Assembly (NCBI GenBank): GCA_027704905.1
Contig: CM051004.1
Span: 14,022,736-14,086,735 of the forward strand
Origin: Muraenolepis orangiensis
Lineage: Eukaryota; Chordata; Actinopteri; Gadiformes; Muraenolepididae
Direction: 5' to 3'
DNA length: 64,000 nt
In this document: one piece after another, positions 1-50,241 of the stretch
Layout of the letters: each line of letters opens with the position of its first letter
How positions within the stretch are numbered: position 1 is the stretch's first letter
Translations under genes and position numbers: made by a program
Notes under the pieces: generated by a model
Databases searched by the model: none
What the model was told of the DNA's origin: nothing
Seen by the model: only the letters and a program-made list of their open reading frames with translations

Positions 1-52
1 GAGAGAGAGAGAGAGAGAGAGAGAGACTTGTTGGAATTTATTTCTATGTATT

Positions 53-84
<32 letters not shown>

Positions 85-436
85 GTATAATGGCTTACTC
101 CCCATTCCCTCTATGCATTTTCCACAATTTAACACTATATGCTATACTATGAACTATACTTATACTATACTATAACAACACTGTACAAAATAAAAATGAC
201 AATCAATATAACAATAAAGTGACTGATGGATGATATATAAGTGTTCAATTGTGCAAAAAGTGTTTTAGAGTACAAGTAGTGCAGCAGCATCATAAATACA
301 GTGCAGTATAGTGCTGAACAGTGCAGTAACTGTAATGAGTCCAGAATGTGTCCTTAAACCTTGTATACCCTTGTAAGGATGCTATATATATATATAATAT
401 AATATAATATAATATAATATAATATAATATGTGTGT
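1..436. repeat. (GA)n, AT-rich tracts and a retroelement-tail-like segment
   Basis: Bases 1-26 are pure (GA)n. Bases 51-78 and about 380-431 are AT-rich runs, the second built on an AATAT unit. Bases about 80-345 resemble the segment at 3765-4030: both share the phrase ctccccattccctc and a later gtgcagcagcatcat followed by aatacag or aatacaa. This suggests two copies of one interspersed element, probably the 3' part of a non-LTR retrotransposon in reverse orientation. No gene is visible. Confidence 0.6.
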
Positions 437-660
437 GGGGCGGCAGGAGCTCAGGAGGTAGAGCGGTCGCCTCACTAACAGAAGGTTGCTGGTTTGATCC
501 CCTGGCTCCTCACACACACCCTAACCCAACTGCTCCTGACAAAGCTGGCTGTCACATTGCATGGCTGACTCTGCTGTCAGTGGTTGAATGGGTGAATGTG
601 AGGCATGACTTGTAAAGCGTTTTGGATGAAAGCGCTATATAAAAGGCAGTCCATTTACTG
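437..660 (+). mobile_element. tRNA-derived SINE
   Basis: The head has an A-box-like stretch (gagctcaggaggtagagcgg) and a B-box-like stretch (ggttgctggtttgatccc) at the spacing of a tRNA gene. It is followed by an unrelated body and a tail containing aaagcgttttggatgaaagcgctatataaa, a phrase typical of fish SINEs. The head does not fold into a full tRNA, so this is a retroposon and not a functional tRNA gene. Confidence 0.75.
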
Positions 661-875
661 TTACCATATTTTTTGCTATATATACTTCTATGCTTGTATA
701 ATTACTACTATTTAGACCTACCTGGTAGAAAGATATAACATCAATTGCAGGAGAGAAATTAGTTTATAGCCCAATAATACATGGGGTAGGCCTAAGATGT
801 GAGAAATATTTTCAAATATATATTTTAGTAACATTTGTATAATTGATTCAATCTATTGTATGTTTCCCATCACAC

Positions 876-1008
876 ATCACACTATAATTGTGTATAAAGA
901 ACAGAAAGTCCTTGGTTCCCTACCAAGGACTTCTCTGTTCTTTATACACAATAATAGTCCTTGGTTCCCTACCAAGGACTTCTCTGTTATACACAATAAT
1001 AGTGTGAT
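876..1008. mobile_element. Small palindromic (foldback/MITE-like) element
   Basis: The ends are a roughly 22-bp inverted repeat: atcacactataattgtgta at the left, and its complement ending agtgtgat at the right. Inside, a 10-bp stem with a 5-base loop (agtccttggt-tccct-accaaggact) occurs twice, about 49 bp apart. The first copy sits in a 30-bp imperfect stem made of the gtgtataaagaacaga arm and its complement. No coding capacity. Family not identified. Confidence 0.6.
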
Positions 1009-1071
1009 GAGTATGAGATAGTGAGAAGATCAAATGTCTTCATGTTATTATCATGTCAGGTTATGTTATCG

Positions 1072-1225
1072 ATTTAGCAGCCACCTTTGTCCCAAGCGAC
1101 TTACAATACGTTCATTCAACATAGGTAGGCAAGAGAATGACTGGTCACTAGAAATCAAACGTGCATCCCCTTCCTAACAAGCCTCCATGAGCAGAACCAG
1201 TGCTCAGGTAAAAGTACAATAAGTT
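1072..1225. mobile_element. Interspersed repeat, family B, copy 1
   Basis: Related copies lie at about 10575-10725 and 18650-18845. All share agcgacttacaata (or aagcaacttacaata), then an aggtaggcaagagaa-like phrase, then agcagaaccagtgctcagg. Two of the three continue with gtaaaagtacaataagtt. The phrase cgcttttatcc-aagcgacttacaata is widespread in fish repeats. Class not determined from the sequence. Confidence 0.6.
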
Positions 1226-1410
1226 GGCTCCCTAGATTGTACACAATAAGTAGCCTACATCAAACAGTTGCCAAGACTAATAGTGAAGCCAAATCGAATG
1301 CACACTAGTACAACTTGTAGTCATACAATGGAAACGAAAAATTGGTGTTTACTTCCCAGCTGTAATTCTGGCACTACGTCAGACGCAAGACCTGTGGAGA
1401 CGCGCTCTGC

Positions 1411-1515
1411 CTTGAGCCAATCACGTATCTTCCACTCTGCCTTGAGCCAATCACGTATTTTCCGCTCCACCTTGAGCCAATCATAGCTCTTACGCTGCGT
1501 CTTGAGCCAATCACG
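1411..1515 (+). promoter_or_regulatory. Four tandem CCAAT boxes, probable nrdc core promoter
   Basis: The phrase cttgagccaatcacg (third copy cttgagccaatcata) begins at 1411, 1441, 1471 and 1501. This places four CCAAT pentamers at 1417, 1447, 1477 and 1507, exactly 30 bp apart. CCAAT boxes are the known binding site of NF-Y, and multiple boxes at about 30-bp spacing occur in many TATA-less vertebrate promoters. The array lies about 130 bp upstream of a probable 5'-UTR exon ending at 1641. The sequence between the motifs diverges, so the motif is better conserved than its spacer. Confidence 0.75.
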
Positions 1516-1544
1516 TCTCTTCTATCGTGGCGCTCCGCTAATCG

Positions 1545-1641
1545 CAGGCTTTGTTTTGACCCAACGTAACTTCCAGTTCTGTTGCCGTCAAGTGTACGAC
1601 TCGGGCCGCTTCACCAACGACCACAGACAATCGCATTGAAG
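1545..1641 (+). other. nrdc: Probable 5'-UTR exon of nrdc
   Basis: A strong donor, aag|gtgagt, lies at 1641/1642 in a GC-richer, CpG-containing stretch just downstream of the CCAAT array. The matching acceptor, tctcccag at 2345, opens the exon that holds the first in-frame ATG (2366). The 5' end given here is a guess, since no transcription start can be read from sequence. An upstream start giving the longer human-type N-terminus was not found. Confidence 0.5.
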
Positions 1642-2365
1642 GTGAGTATTTAACACCCTACGCCTACGTGTAGCTGTTATATGGACGTCTGGCGGCTCAA
1701 ACGTACACGTGTGGTTCCGTGGGGAGATCCGCTGGGTGGTTTCCCAGGGGCGTTCCTGGTCAACTACGGTACTCCAAAGCTAATGTCGTAAAGCTAGCTT
1801 GTGTCCGTAAAGACGACCAAAGCGCTTAAATCTGCCTTAAGACTTCCATAGCTCCCCGCTGCCCTGGCCATCGGAGCCTCTTTATCAGTGTAACTCATTA
1901 TCCGTGTTACTCGGGTCGACCCCGATTCTGTGTGTGATAATAGAACAGTTTGGCCACTGTTGCGGAATAAATGTTAATCTTAACGACTGCACGATGTAAA
2001 TAATGTAGACTCACACCACCGGGTCAGCGTGTCTATGATGGCCACACGTGGGATAAGTGAGCCGCTTTTACCGCCGTCTCAATGCATCGTTTACATAATC
2101 CGAGCTGGGTGTTCAGGGGTTGCAAAGCAGAAATGTGATTACCGATTGTTGGACAGCATGTCAAAGCAAGAGTACAAATAGCGGAAACGGTCCAACCCGT
2201 TCTATCAAAACGATTACCATGGGGTATAGTTGAACTCTGATTGAGAATTTGAATCTACTGGCTCGACCTGCTATTAATTCACATCGAAACCATATATATG
2301 CGTACATGGTAGTGCTAACACTGACTCCTCTATCTTATCTCCCAGTTTGAGAGAACCCCGTGGAA

Positions 2366-12876
<10,511 letters not shown>

Positions 12877-12901
<25 letters not shown>

Positions 12902-13085
12902 CCATGCCCCCTAACCACACCCTGTACCCCTACCACAAGATACTCCACTAACCACGCCCCGTACCCTTACAAGATCCTCCACTAGCCACGCCCCGTACCC
13001 CTACAAGATCCTCCACTAGCCTCGCCCCCTAACCACAAGCTACGCCCTTGCACCCCTACCACAAGATAATCTATTAGCCACACCC
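12877..13085 (+). repeat. Tandem array derived from the nrdc stop-codon region
   Basis: The last codons and stop (ccctaccacaaggtcctcca then ctag) recur in the 3' UTR at about 12928-12951, 12962-12985, 12996-13020 and 13047-13080. Spacers are gccacgccccgtacc-like. Later copies lose three bases (taccacaag becomes tacaag) or drift. The array grew from a unit spanning the C-terminal codons and the stop. Confidence 0.8.
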
Positions 13086-13186
13086 CAACTACACTCCACA
13101 GCCTCGTCATAAGATCCTTTACTAATGCCCTCAAACCACCCCCTACCAAAAGCCACACCCCCTCACCCCTCCTTTAATCCCATGCC

Positions 13187-13192
13187 AATAAA
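13187..13192 (+). terminator. nrdc: Poly(A) signal of nrdc
   Basis: Canonical AATAAA, 286 bp after the stop codon and the first such hexamer downstream of it. Predicted cleavage is some 10-30 bp later. Confidence 0.7.
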
Positions 13193-13317
13193 ATAACCAA
13201 GTGCTCGAGTGCGAATGAGCTCGTTCTCACGTTTCATTGTTTTTTCAATCTCCTGGACTATATACTGCATGTTCTTATTTGTGCAGCAATGCCAGTCAAG
13301 GGTGTTGCATGAGCATG

Positions 13318-13563
13318 TTAAAGGGACCTTACTTTACCGCCGTTTGTGACGTTGATTAACCATTACAAGCCATGTCGAGATCTTTCCCTTTAGTGACCTC
13401 ACAATTTCAAGCGTCCATGTGTATATTAAGGTATCAGCCTACCAGTCGGTAGGTCAACAGAGTAGGCTGATGGGTCGACCTGTCACTAAAAAGGAAGGTT
13501 TTTAAATGGCCTGTAATGGCTAATCAACAATCCCACCTTGTGGTGAAATAGCAGCCCCTTTAA
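13318..13563. mobile_element. TTAA-flanked MITE between nrdc and mast3
   Basis: A 246-bp element beginning ttaaagggaccttactttac and ending with the near complement, cagcccctttaa. Subterminal segments gattaaccattacaagccat (left) and atggcctgtaatggctaatc (right) are also inverted repeats. TTAA at both ends fits a TTAA target-site duplication, as used by piggyBac-type elements. No coding frame; non-autonomous. Confidence 0.7.
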
Positions 13564-16124
13564 TAGTTTGAGCAGTTACATGGTCTGGTCCTTGATACTT
13601 TCAGGGGCCAAATGTTAGAGCCATACTTAACTGCCGCCTGTGAAGACAAATACAGAATAATACACGTTCAGGTTTACGGCAGCCTGCTCGGTTTATTGTG
13701 TTTTACCTGTTTTACCAGTATTTCATTTGTGTTGTATTGTTGGTTTGAATGGCGTAAATAGTTTTGGATTTGCAGCCTCCTACCGAAACACACTTGGCAG
13801 GTTTGTTCTGACTTAATTTTGCGATCATAACTGGAGAAAATGTATAGATTTATTAAAAATAAAAGCTTTGAGAATTCCTGTCTAGTCAAGTGTTTTTAAC
13901 AAAACTTGCAATAAGGGTAAGAAGTTAACTTCCGACTAGTTTTAGAACTACAGCCAAGTAACAACTTGATGTTTTGTTTAAATACTTAAATTATTAATAC
14001 AGGATTAATTATTCATTCTAATATTAAGAGTAATGGATCCTTTCCTTAAGTTAACCTTTATGAAAGTAACATTTTATGTACTCCTTATGTATTTGTTTCC
14101 TCTTAAACTACCCTGGCAGCCATTATTCTTCATTTGGGTTTGAACCACTAGCCAATCCTCTAGTCCAGTGGTTCTCAACTGGGCTAGCTTCAGGACCAGT
14201 AGAAAGTATAATATATATACAAGTATACAATATTGCAGTCAACAAAGAGCTGAAACTGTTGGGGTTGAACACCACTGCCTGTAGCCGCTTTATTGTATAG
14301 TTCCCATCAGAGGGTGTGTGTACATACCGTACAGTGAGAATAAGACCAAAGGACGACAGCACAGTGGAACAGTACAAAGTTTTACTGGATTCACCATAAA
14401 GTACCACAGTACGGGGCCACCATGCAGTCAAGTACTACAGCGGTGTGCTCATCTCATGCAGCATGCACTGAACAGAACAGGACCACCAGGGAGTTTAGAA
14501 CTTAAAAATAATATTGTACTTTTCTTCAGAGGACATATTTTGATGCAATCGTAGAGAGCGACAGTATAAAAAAAGTATGGATGGGTGTGTATATACCATT
14601 GTTGTAAACAGTTCCGCGTGTAAAGAGTAAACGGCTAGCCACATAGTTACACACCCTCTCCTCACGCAATCGCGAGGCGTGGGCCGCAGATAACGAAAAC
14701 GTGGAAATCATGACATCAATCTAAACCCCTTGTTCCTTTCACTAAAATGACAGGAAAAAAGGGGGGGGGGGTCATAGAAAGCCGGATGTAAACCATGACG
14801 TTTCAACATGCTTCGACCATCCTGTGTTTCATGTCCCACGGTAAAATATATAGTGAGTCACCGCTCAAGACCCACATCACCCTTTGAAGCTGGTTCCTTC
14901 ATTTGATTTCCCAAATGTGGCGTCCAGTGTGTGGTAACGAGAAAAGAAAAATACACCGCAGCCTTATTATCAAAACCTATATGCATACAAACATACATAC
15001 GTGGTACAACGTTTGTTCTGATCAGCCCTGGGTTTGGATGGGAAGGTACGGAGGGCCGATCCCTTGACGGCACCCCAAAGACTATCGTTCCTCGCTTTTG
15101 TTCCGTTAGTGCACTTTGCCCCCCCCCCCGAGATGTAAACATTGCTACACGATAACCACACGAGCGTGTCCGAATAAAAGAGTCCCCCCTGCGTGAATAT
15201 ACACAGCCGGTATGAGACCTGAAAGGCGGGATACGGGATTCAGAAATTAATTTTATATTTAATTTGGCCCCACCACCTCCGTAATGACACAATGTTTCCA
15301 TACTACCCCGCTACACGCCTGTGAATTCAGCAGCTCTATCGTTGTTCACCAGAAAAATAATATAAATACAATTTAAAAAAACACATCCAGGCAGCCCTGG
15401 ATCGAAGGAGACGACGTTTCAAGAGTTCGCTTTAACCGGGGTCGGTAAACGGCGCCGCTCCGTTGGCGATGACCTCCAGGCTACCGAGGGTACTAATCGA
15501 ATGTTAAACTGAGATGTCTGAAAACGAGTGAACTGTAGTGGTGATACTTAATGCCCCCACCCCTCCCCATCCCTTCCTTCCTTCATGGGGATTTATTTGT
15601 AAGTTAAGGCCTTCATTTGTAGCTTTTTTTCCCCCTGGTTAAACTTGTTCGATAACTGCCTAGAAGCGTGGAAACCTTTCAGTAAGGGGAAGTAAGATAT
15701 CCTTGACAAAATATTCCATGAAAAGATCCTTCTACAAAATGTACCTTTGGAGCGGTGTTCCCCGGACAGGCCCCTTTTTAAAAAATAGACATTTATAGAA
15801 AACTCCAGTCAAGTGACGCGCAAACACGTTTATGAAGACGGAACAGGATTGAGGATGAATCGGGACTCGCTTTTCCTTCCGCTAACAATGCTGTAACGTT
15901 ATGAACGTGAACGTTATATATGAACGTCATAGGAACGTTATAAATAAGACCAGGATGAGCCTGCAAGGTCCGCAGCAAAACAGTTAAAAAAAAAATATAT
16001 ATCCCAAACAATGAACAAAGAAAACAAGTCTGGAAGTGAGGGTTAGCGGTTGGGCGCCATGCTAACCGCTAACCCGCTCAGCGTGGCTCCGCCCCCCTCC
16101 TAAGGAAGATATGAGTGCAAACTA
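13564..16124 (-). other. mast3: Convergent gap and probable mast3 3' UTR
   Basis: No further gene was found. The part nearest mast3 (about 14300-16124) looks like low-repeat, moderately GC 3'-UTR sequence. On the minus strand, AATAAA hexamers lie at 15597-15592 and again at 13697-13692, so the mast3 transcript could end at either. The phrase agtggttctcaactgggcta at about 14167 resembles a common fish DNA-transposon end. Two G/C runs occur (14761-14770 G, 15121-15129 C). Transcript data would settle the 3' end. Confidence 0.4.
16040..16075 (-). other. Perfect 12-bp hairpin just after the mast3 stop
   Basis: gggttagcggtt (16040-16051) pairs exactly with aaccgctaaccc (16064-16075) across a 12-base loop (gggcgccatgct). 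It lies about 50 nt downstream of the mast3 stop codon (16127-16125) in the 3' UTR. Function unknown. Confidence 0.6.
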
Positions 16125-44677
<28,553 letters not shown>

Positions 44678-45070
44678 GCTGGCGTCTTGTTCTTCGGTTC
44701 CGTTTCACACGACTAAAACTGCTTGGCAGATGAACTCCTATACCCGGGAGGAGAGGGGCTTGAAGACAACCCAACGGGTGTTCGGGACATCGAGACTCAG
44801 CGCCTCCATCGTGCCTTTTGTTTGCTAGTCTTAAGTCGTGTCGTGGAAACAGCCAGCCAGCCAGCAGCTAACTAGACAACTTGGCCGTCCGCTTTCGTTC
44901 TCCTCCAGCCGGCTCCGCCACCCGAGGCGATCCCAATTTCAAACGTAGCCGACATGTTCCTCTTCTTCCTCTTCTCCTCCTCCTCCTCTTGTACAGGCTA
45001 CCAACACCAGGACCCCATGGTTGGACTGTGTGTGGAGACGCCGCGGTGCAGCTGAACCGCAGCAACAACA
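44678..45070 (-). promoter_or_regulatory. mast3: Proximal mast3 promoter and 5' UTR (CpG-rich)
   Basis: Sequence upstream of the ATG at 44677 (minus strand) is CpG-rich compared with the rest of the window and includes a CCTCTT-rich stretch at about 44958-44990. There is no TATA box at a sensible distance. The start site is not determinable. The ATG begins MSDPSHWAPLPKQNKS, and the exon ends KRSK|S-C, which resembles the FRRTKSCRTSNRK start known for MAST1. Confidence 0.5.
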
Positions 45071-46953
45071 CGGCTGATATCGGGCTTCACGAAAACCTGC
45101 TGTGTGTGACGAAACGGGCTTTCTATGGCTCTGAGCCGTCTCTGGGACGTACCACTACCCGAGGGAGAGAGAGAGAGAGAGAGAGAGAGAAACATCCTCA
45201 CAACCCCCCACACTTCCCCACCAGTGGTACATTCCGAAGTGAGAAGTTTGTTTGGGACGTCGTCAACAACTAACAACGGGGGTGATATAAAGCAGAGTGC
45301 TTTATGATTTGTCAAAAGATAAAACTAAAATGATTCAATTAGAAACAGAATGAATGGAGTTCGAAAGAGGGCGGGGGGTCGTAGCAGTAGTTATTACATT
45401 ATGTAAAATGATGTTGTAGTTAGTTGACTATATATAATGTAGAACACCACAGACAATGTCATACACATCACCTACATAATAGCAATATTTACATTGCGTT
45501 ACCGTTTAAAGTCAAATTTAAGGGTGTCCTGAAAGAATGCTAACTCATGTGGATGTAAAATATGTATTTGATGTAATTCTGTTGTATGTCAAGTGATATA
45601 TTTCAGGTAAGACACTGGCCGTCTATAACCTTAAAGCTTGTGGACTTAGTGTGCAATGAGAAATATTGTGTTATAATATTGTGTGTCAAGACTGTATGGG
45701 TGTGTCTGTGTGTCTGTGACTGGCTGATAAATAGAGTGGAGAGAGAGGCAGAGAAAGTAGCAAGGGAGATTGACAGAGAGAGAGAGAGCAACATAGAGAG
45801 AGACAGACGGAGAGACAGATAGAGGGCTAAAGCCATGGCACTTGATGTAGCCCAATAAACCTGCATGTTTCAGCCCGATACACGTGCACATCGACAGGTG
45901 TGGGCCGCCTGCCTACTTGGAAAACCCTGGTTTCTGCCGTGCCTGTCCGTCACAATGGACTGGCTTTCTCAGAAGGGTTATTCTGGCTGACTAATTAACA
46001 CACTCCCTGTCAAAGGACCATGTGACACGTGGCAGCCAATCACGTCATGCCAATACAAAGAAGGAAAACTGGAATGCCTGCTCACTCACTCTCCACAATA
46101 AAGAGCCATCGTCAGAGAGGACTATTCTGGCCGTACTGGAGAATGCCCTCCTTGATTACAGACACACAAGGCATGCCTATATCGGATCTGATACTGGAAA
46201 GCAGTCGTTCTGTTCCCAAGCGAACAGAATTGGAAGTGTTAGTCTGTGGGGTAGATTATTTGGAGATAGATGATTGGATAGATAAATAGTTATATTTAAT
46301 CAATCAATCCAATCGTTCATCCATCCATCCATCCATCTAACTATCTGTTTGACTAAATATCTGTTCTTTCAGCCTGTTGGGTATGGATGGATATGCAAAT
46401 GTATATCTGAAATCATTATATACGTCCCTAGGTGAAGCTAGCAATTAATTATGAAATATAACTGTGGAGTGTGTGTGGTTGGTGACTGGTTGAAGCAGCA
46501 TCACCAGAGTCAGACTGATGACTAGACTCTGGGGCTAGGTTAGACCTCTGGTGCATGAGTCTAGACCATCTGCTTGGCCGGTAACATCTGGTCAACCGGT
46601 TTCAACAACATTTACCTGTATGTCGGAGGAGCCCAGAAAAGCCACTTTGGTGGCATGAAAATGTGTGTGATGAAGTCTGATTCATAACTCAATATAGATT
46701 GCATTAACTATATGACACAAATGAAAAACCAGTGTCAGTTTTCATGAGCACACTGTTAATGCCATTCTTTAAAAGCGCTGCAGTAGTGTTAATTGCAGGA
46801 TTTAGGTGAATTAAGAGTAATACATGTTTATAACTGCATTCAACAGTAGCTCTACAAAGCCTCCAATCACATACCATTAGTTCTGTGCTTTCTCCTGCAG
46901 AGGAAATGCGATTCCTTCCCTTACTATATGAGGTCGTGCCTCCACCTATCACT

Positions 46954-47018
<65 letters not shown>

Positions 47019-47990
47019 GGATGCATCTGCTTGTGCTGGCAGTATCTCCATCCTCCGCAGCACCCAGTATTGTTGCCAAGCAACCCACACGGTGGGAGAG
47101 AGACAACCAATAAGTGGTAGGACTTCCATTGGCCAAAGGAGAACACAAGGCAAGAAAAAATAACACTACTAACCACAAGTTTTCATATCTTCCTACTATT
47201 TCCTTCCTACTATACTTCCTACTACTTCCTACTAAGTGTGGATATTATTTACGATAGTTCAAGGTGCTGCAGGTAAGATTGAACAGCTGTTTGAGTGTAA
47301 TCACGTCATCTAGCAATCAGTCAACGGTAAGTGAGTGTAATGCTGTAATGATTGTGCTCTCTTCCGCTCTTATCTGCTATTTCTCTCTACAACTCTCTCT
47401 AATCTCACCCACAGCAGCTTTAAATATACTACAGCAGGATGATTCAGACCAATCCATTTTACCAAATGACAGTAGACTGATGTGAGATGGTCTTTTATCT
47501 GCTCTGTGATGTCATGAGGTCTGTCTAGTAGTCAGTGAAGGTCTATTGATCTTCGACCCGTCTGCAGACGTTATCTCATTGTTCATCGTAAAATCCGAGC
47601 AATGGCACTCATTGGTGAGCACATGAGTGAACAGATACAACAGGGCAGGTGGTGTAGGTTACAGTGTAAGCTCCTTAACTCTTGATAACTTCCTAGACCT
47701 TATTCACCACCTAGGGGCCATATGGTTTAGTTGTGTGTGTAAACCTTCTAGAATCTCTACATACTTTCTAGAATCTTTGGAATCCATGAAAACGCAATAC
47801 ATTATATGTATTCGAAAACATTTCCATTCATGGTTGTCATGGTTTCAACTATAACCGATATGGTTATGGGGTGAGGTGAATACGGTCTATATCTGATGGT
47901 TCGGTGGTCGTGGTGTGACCAATGACCTCGTCAAGGGACTCTTGGCAGCAGTGGTGGGTGGGTGTGTGGGTGGGTGCAGGCCAGGCTTAC
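45071..47990. other. Long 5' intron of the distal mast3 transcript
   Basis: Mostly unique AT-rich sequence. It includes (GA)n at 45166-45190, a degenerate GA tract at about 45740-45820, (ATCC)n at 46316-46336 and adjoining (CT)n plus (CA)n at 46960-47018. I found no exon, RNA gene or recognised element. Confidence 0.5.
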
Positions 47991-48080
47991 CTCCAGGGAT
48001 GAAGTGTTTGTAAGGGGCTACACGGGCTGCAGGGGCTGCATGGGCTCAGGACGGTGGGGCTCTGGCATGTGGGTGACAAA
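47991..48080 (-). CDS. mast3: Alternative mast3 coding exon B
   Basis: Bounded by tatgtttcag before 48080 and by gag|gtaagc after 47991 on the minus strand; 90 nt. Read from the distal first exon it gives (D)LSPTCQSPTVLSPCSPCSPC SPLQTLHPW and leaves two bases (ag) that complete Ser with the first base of exon 41882, giving W-SCRSSNRKN. The Ser-Pro-Cys repeats and the perfect phase argue for a real exon. It appears to be the conserved N-terminus of a longer MAST3 form, from memory of that family. Transcript evidence would confirm it. Confidence 0.75.
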
Positions 48081-48138
48081 CTGAAACATAGCAAGACACA
48101 GGGGGGGGGGCCACATGATCACACATAGGGTCACATGA

Positions 48139-48187
<49 letters not shown>

Positions 48188-50194
48188 GGTCCCATGGGGT
48201 CAGTGTGCTAAGTCATCGGCATGGTGGCGCGCCACGCACTTTTCATGACTAGCAGGTTAGAAGCACACTGATCTGGGGTACCCACCAACCCCCCCCCCCC
48301 CATCCCCACTACTGGTTGCTGTTGCCAGGGGCCGCCCCCTCCTATTGGCTCAAGTTGCCTAGGCAGCATTGACAGACACTTGGCCACTGTTGGCAATTTT
48401 CACACGGCAGACTTTATCTCCGCCTCATGTTGGGCTTTGAAGAGAAGATTCTGTGGCTTGTGTACAGTGCCGACCATGGTGAAAGGCGGTTACGCAAGAG
48501 ATAACCAAAAATGGAGTCTGTGGTGTGTTGACAGTATTGATCACTGACACGTATAACATTTTTAAAAGATAGTGGCGTTAAGTTGTATCCATGAGTAACA
48601 CCAAAATGTGTGTTTGCTAACCCCCAGAAAGTCAATGTGGGTTGTTTAGTTGCGTATAGCTCTAATCCCTTCCAAGCCAACCAATAACGATCAACAAACA
48701 ACTTAACGTGCGCCATAGGACACGCACACAACACTCATCCTCGCTGTAGCGCGCGTGTGGTTATATACACGCTGTGTAGACGCCAACGTGGCGAGTGGGT
48801 GCTGCTGAGCTAGCAGCGCTCGTGCTATTTTTCCTATTGATTTCCCAGCCTGGATCTAAAGCTGTTCCTAGCGGGCCCTGCGGCTCTGCTATTGTCTCTG
48901 TGCTGCAGAGAGGCTTTAGGGAGGGGGGGGGGGGGGGTGGGGGTGCGTGGGGGGGGGGGGCAAAAACACAGCAACGACTACCCAGGCAGTAATGAAGCTG
49001 TTGTCATAGTAATGCAAGGAGGCGGGCAAAAAAATAATTAAAAAAAGGAAAAGAATAAACTCCTCGTGCAGAGAAGAGGCATTCTCCATTGTGGGCTTGT
49101 AAATATGTGATCATCATGTGAACCGCTCCTTGTATCCAACTCTGAACTCTGTGCTGAGCCGCAACAAGTCATGGGGGGGGGGGGACGGGACCATTCACAT
49201 GATGGACGTCTTGTGTGAAGAGGATGATTGTGGGTTGCCCTAATGTCTTCTGAGATGGGGGGGGTCAAAAGCTATTTTAGCATTTGAGCGTCGAAGAAGA
49301 ACAACTTCCTCTCTGGCTCTGGTGAATCTGGTTGATTCTAGACTATACAAGATCCATCCATTGGGTCCAGAATAAAGGGATGACCAATGCACTGACTGTT
49401 CCCCACTTAGAGGAGCAGAAGGTGTGATGGAAGCTCCTACCATAGTGGGCAGTATGCCAGCATTTCTATCTATCTCTCTATCTATCACTCCCTGCTTGGT
49501 TCCTCTCTGGAGGAGACAGTGGGCGGATTGAAGGACTGCATGCCGCAGCCGCCATGTATCCGTGGTTGGGAGACTATACGGCTTAGCAATTACGAGGGGG
49601 GAAAAGAAACTGACGCACCTGCGCTTCCAGAAAGAGAAAGAAAAAACTGAGTTTAGAGTGTGACGACGTTGTAATTCATTCGTGATGATAACTTGAAGAC
49701 ACGTTGAGTGGAACAAGGAGATCGCGAGGCGTGTTGCCCAAAACTGGTTTTAACTTGTTTATATAAATGTTGGAGTAGCAATGGGGGAAATTTGTGTTAA
49801 TACAACAGTACAACCGTAGACAGACTCTGGAACGGCAATGTTGTACACTTAAAACTGCCTTGCTCCCAGAATGAACTGTCGGTATTATGGAAGATGGAGA
49901 TGAAGGCATACATGCAACACTTGAAATGACCGAAAATAAATGCACATTTAAAATTCATGACTGGGTTGTATAGAACAGGCCTATGCTACATAGTTTTATA
50001 AAACACACTTTCCCCAATCCCAAAGGAACTGCTTTAGACAGAATGAAGACAAACATTGTGTTATGTTTCTGTTGATGCGTCAATTATTGAGATGGATTGG
50101 GTCACACCAAATGAATTGGTCCCCCTCAATCGGAGATCAATTCAGCCCACAAAGTTAATAAATAGCAACTGATGGTTTTAAAACAACAACTTAC
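48081..50194. other. Intron between the two distal mast3 exons
   Basis: Holds (CA)n at 48141-48184, a C run at about 48291-48301, G runs at 48919-48960 and an otherwise unremarkable sequence with short shadows of open frames. No exon or RNA gene recognised. Confidence 0.5.
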
Positions 50195-50241
50195 TCCAGA
50201 GTGAGAGATGGGATCTTCAGTTTGTCTCGTCTCGACTTCAT
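50195..50241 (-). CDS. mast3: Alternative mast3 first coding exon A
   Basis: ATG at 50241-50239 opens MKSRRDKLKIPSLTL and ends ctgga|gtaagt; 47 nt leaves two bases that form Asp with exon B (LTL-D-LSP). The chain A, B and the common exon 41882 is in frame, giving a predicted 1498-residue protein. An upstream ATG at 50272-50270 is in another frame and would stop inside exon B, so it could act as an overlapping upstream ORF. A (GTT)n run of about 50 bp lies 100 bp upstream, in the presumed promoter or 5' UTR. Confidence 0.7.

Noticed and set aside
437..520. Functional tRNA genes at SINE heads (437, 54540, 60300)
   Set aside because: A and B boxes are present, but the cloverleaf stems are not complementary and each is followed by a SINE body.
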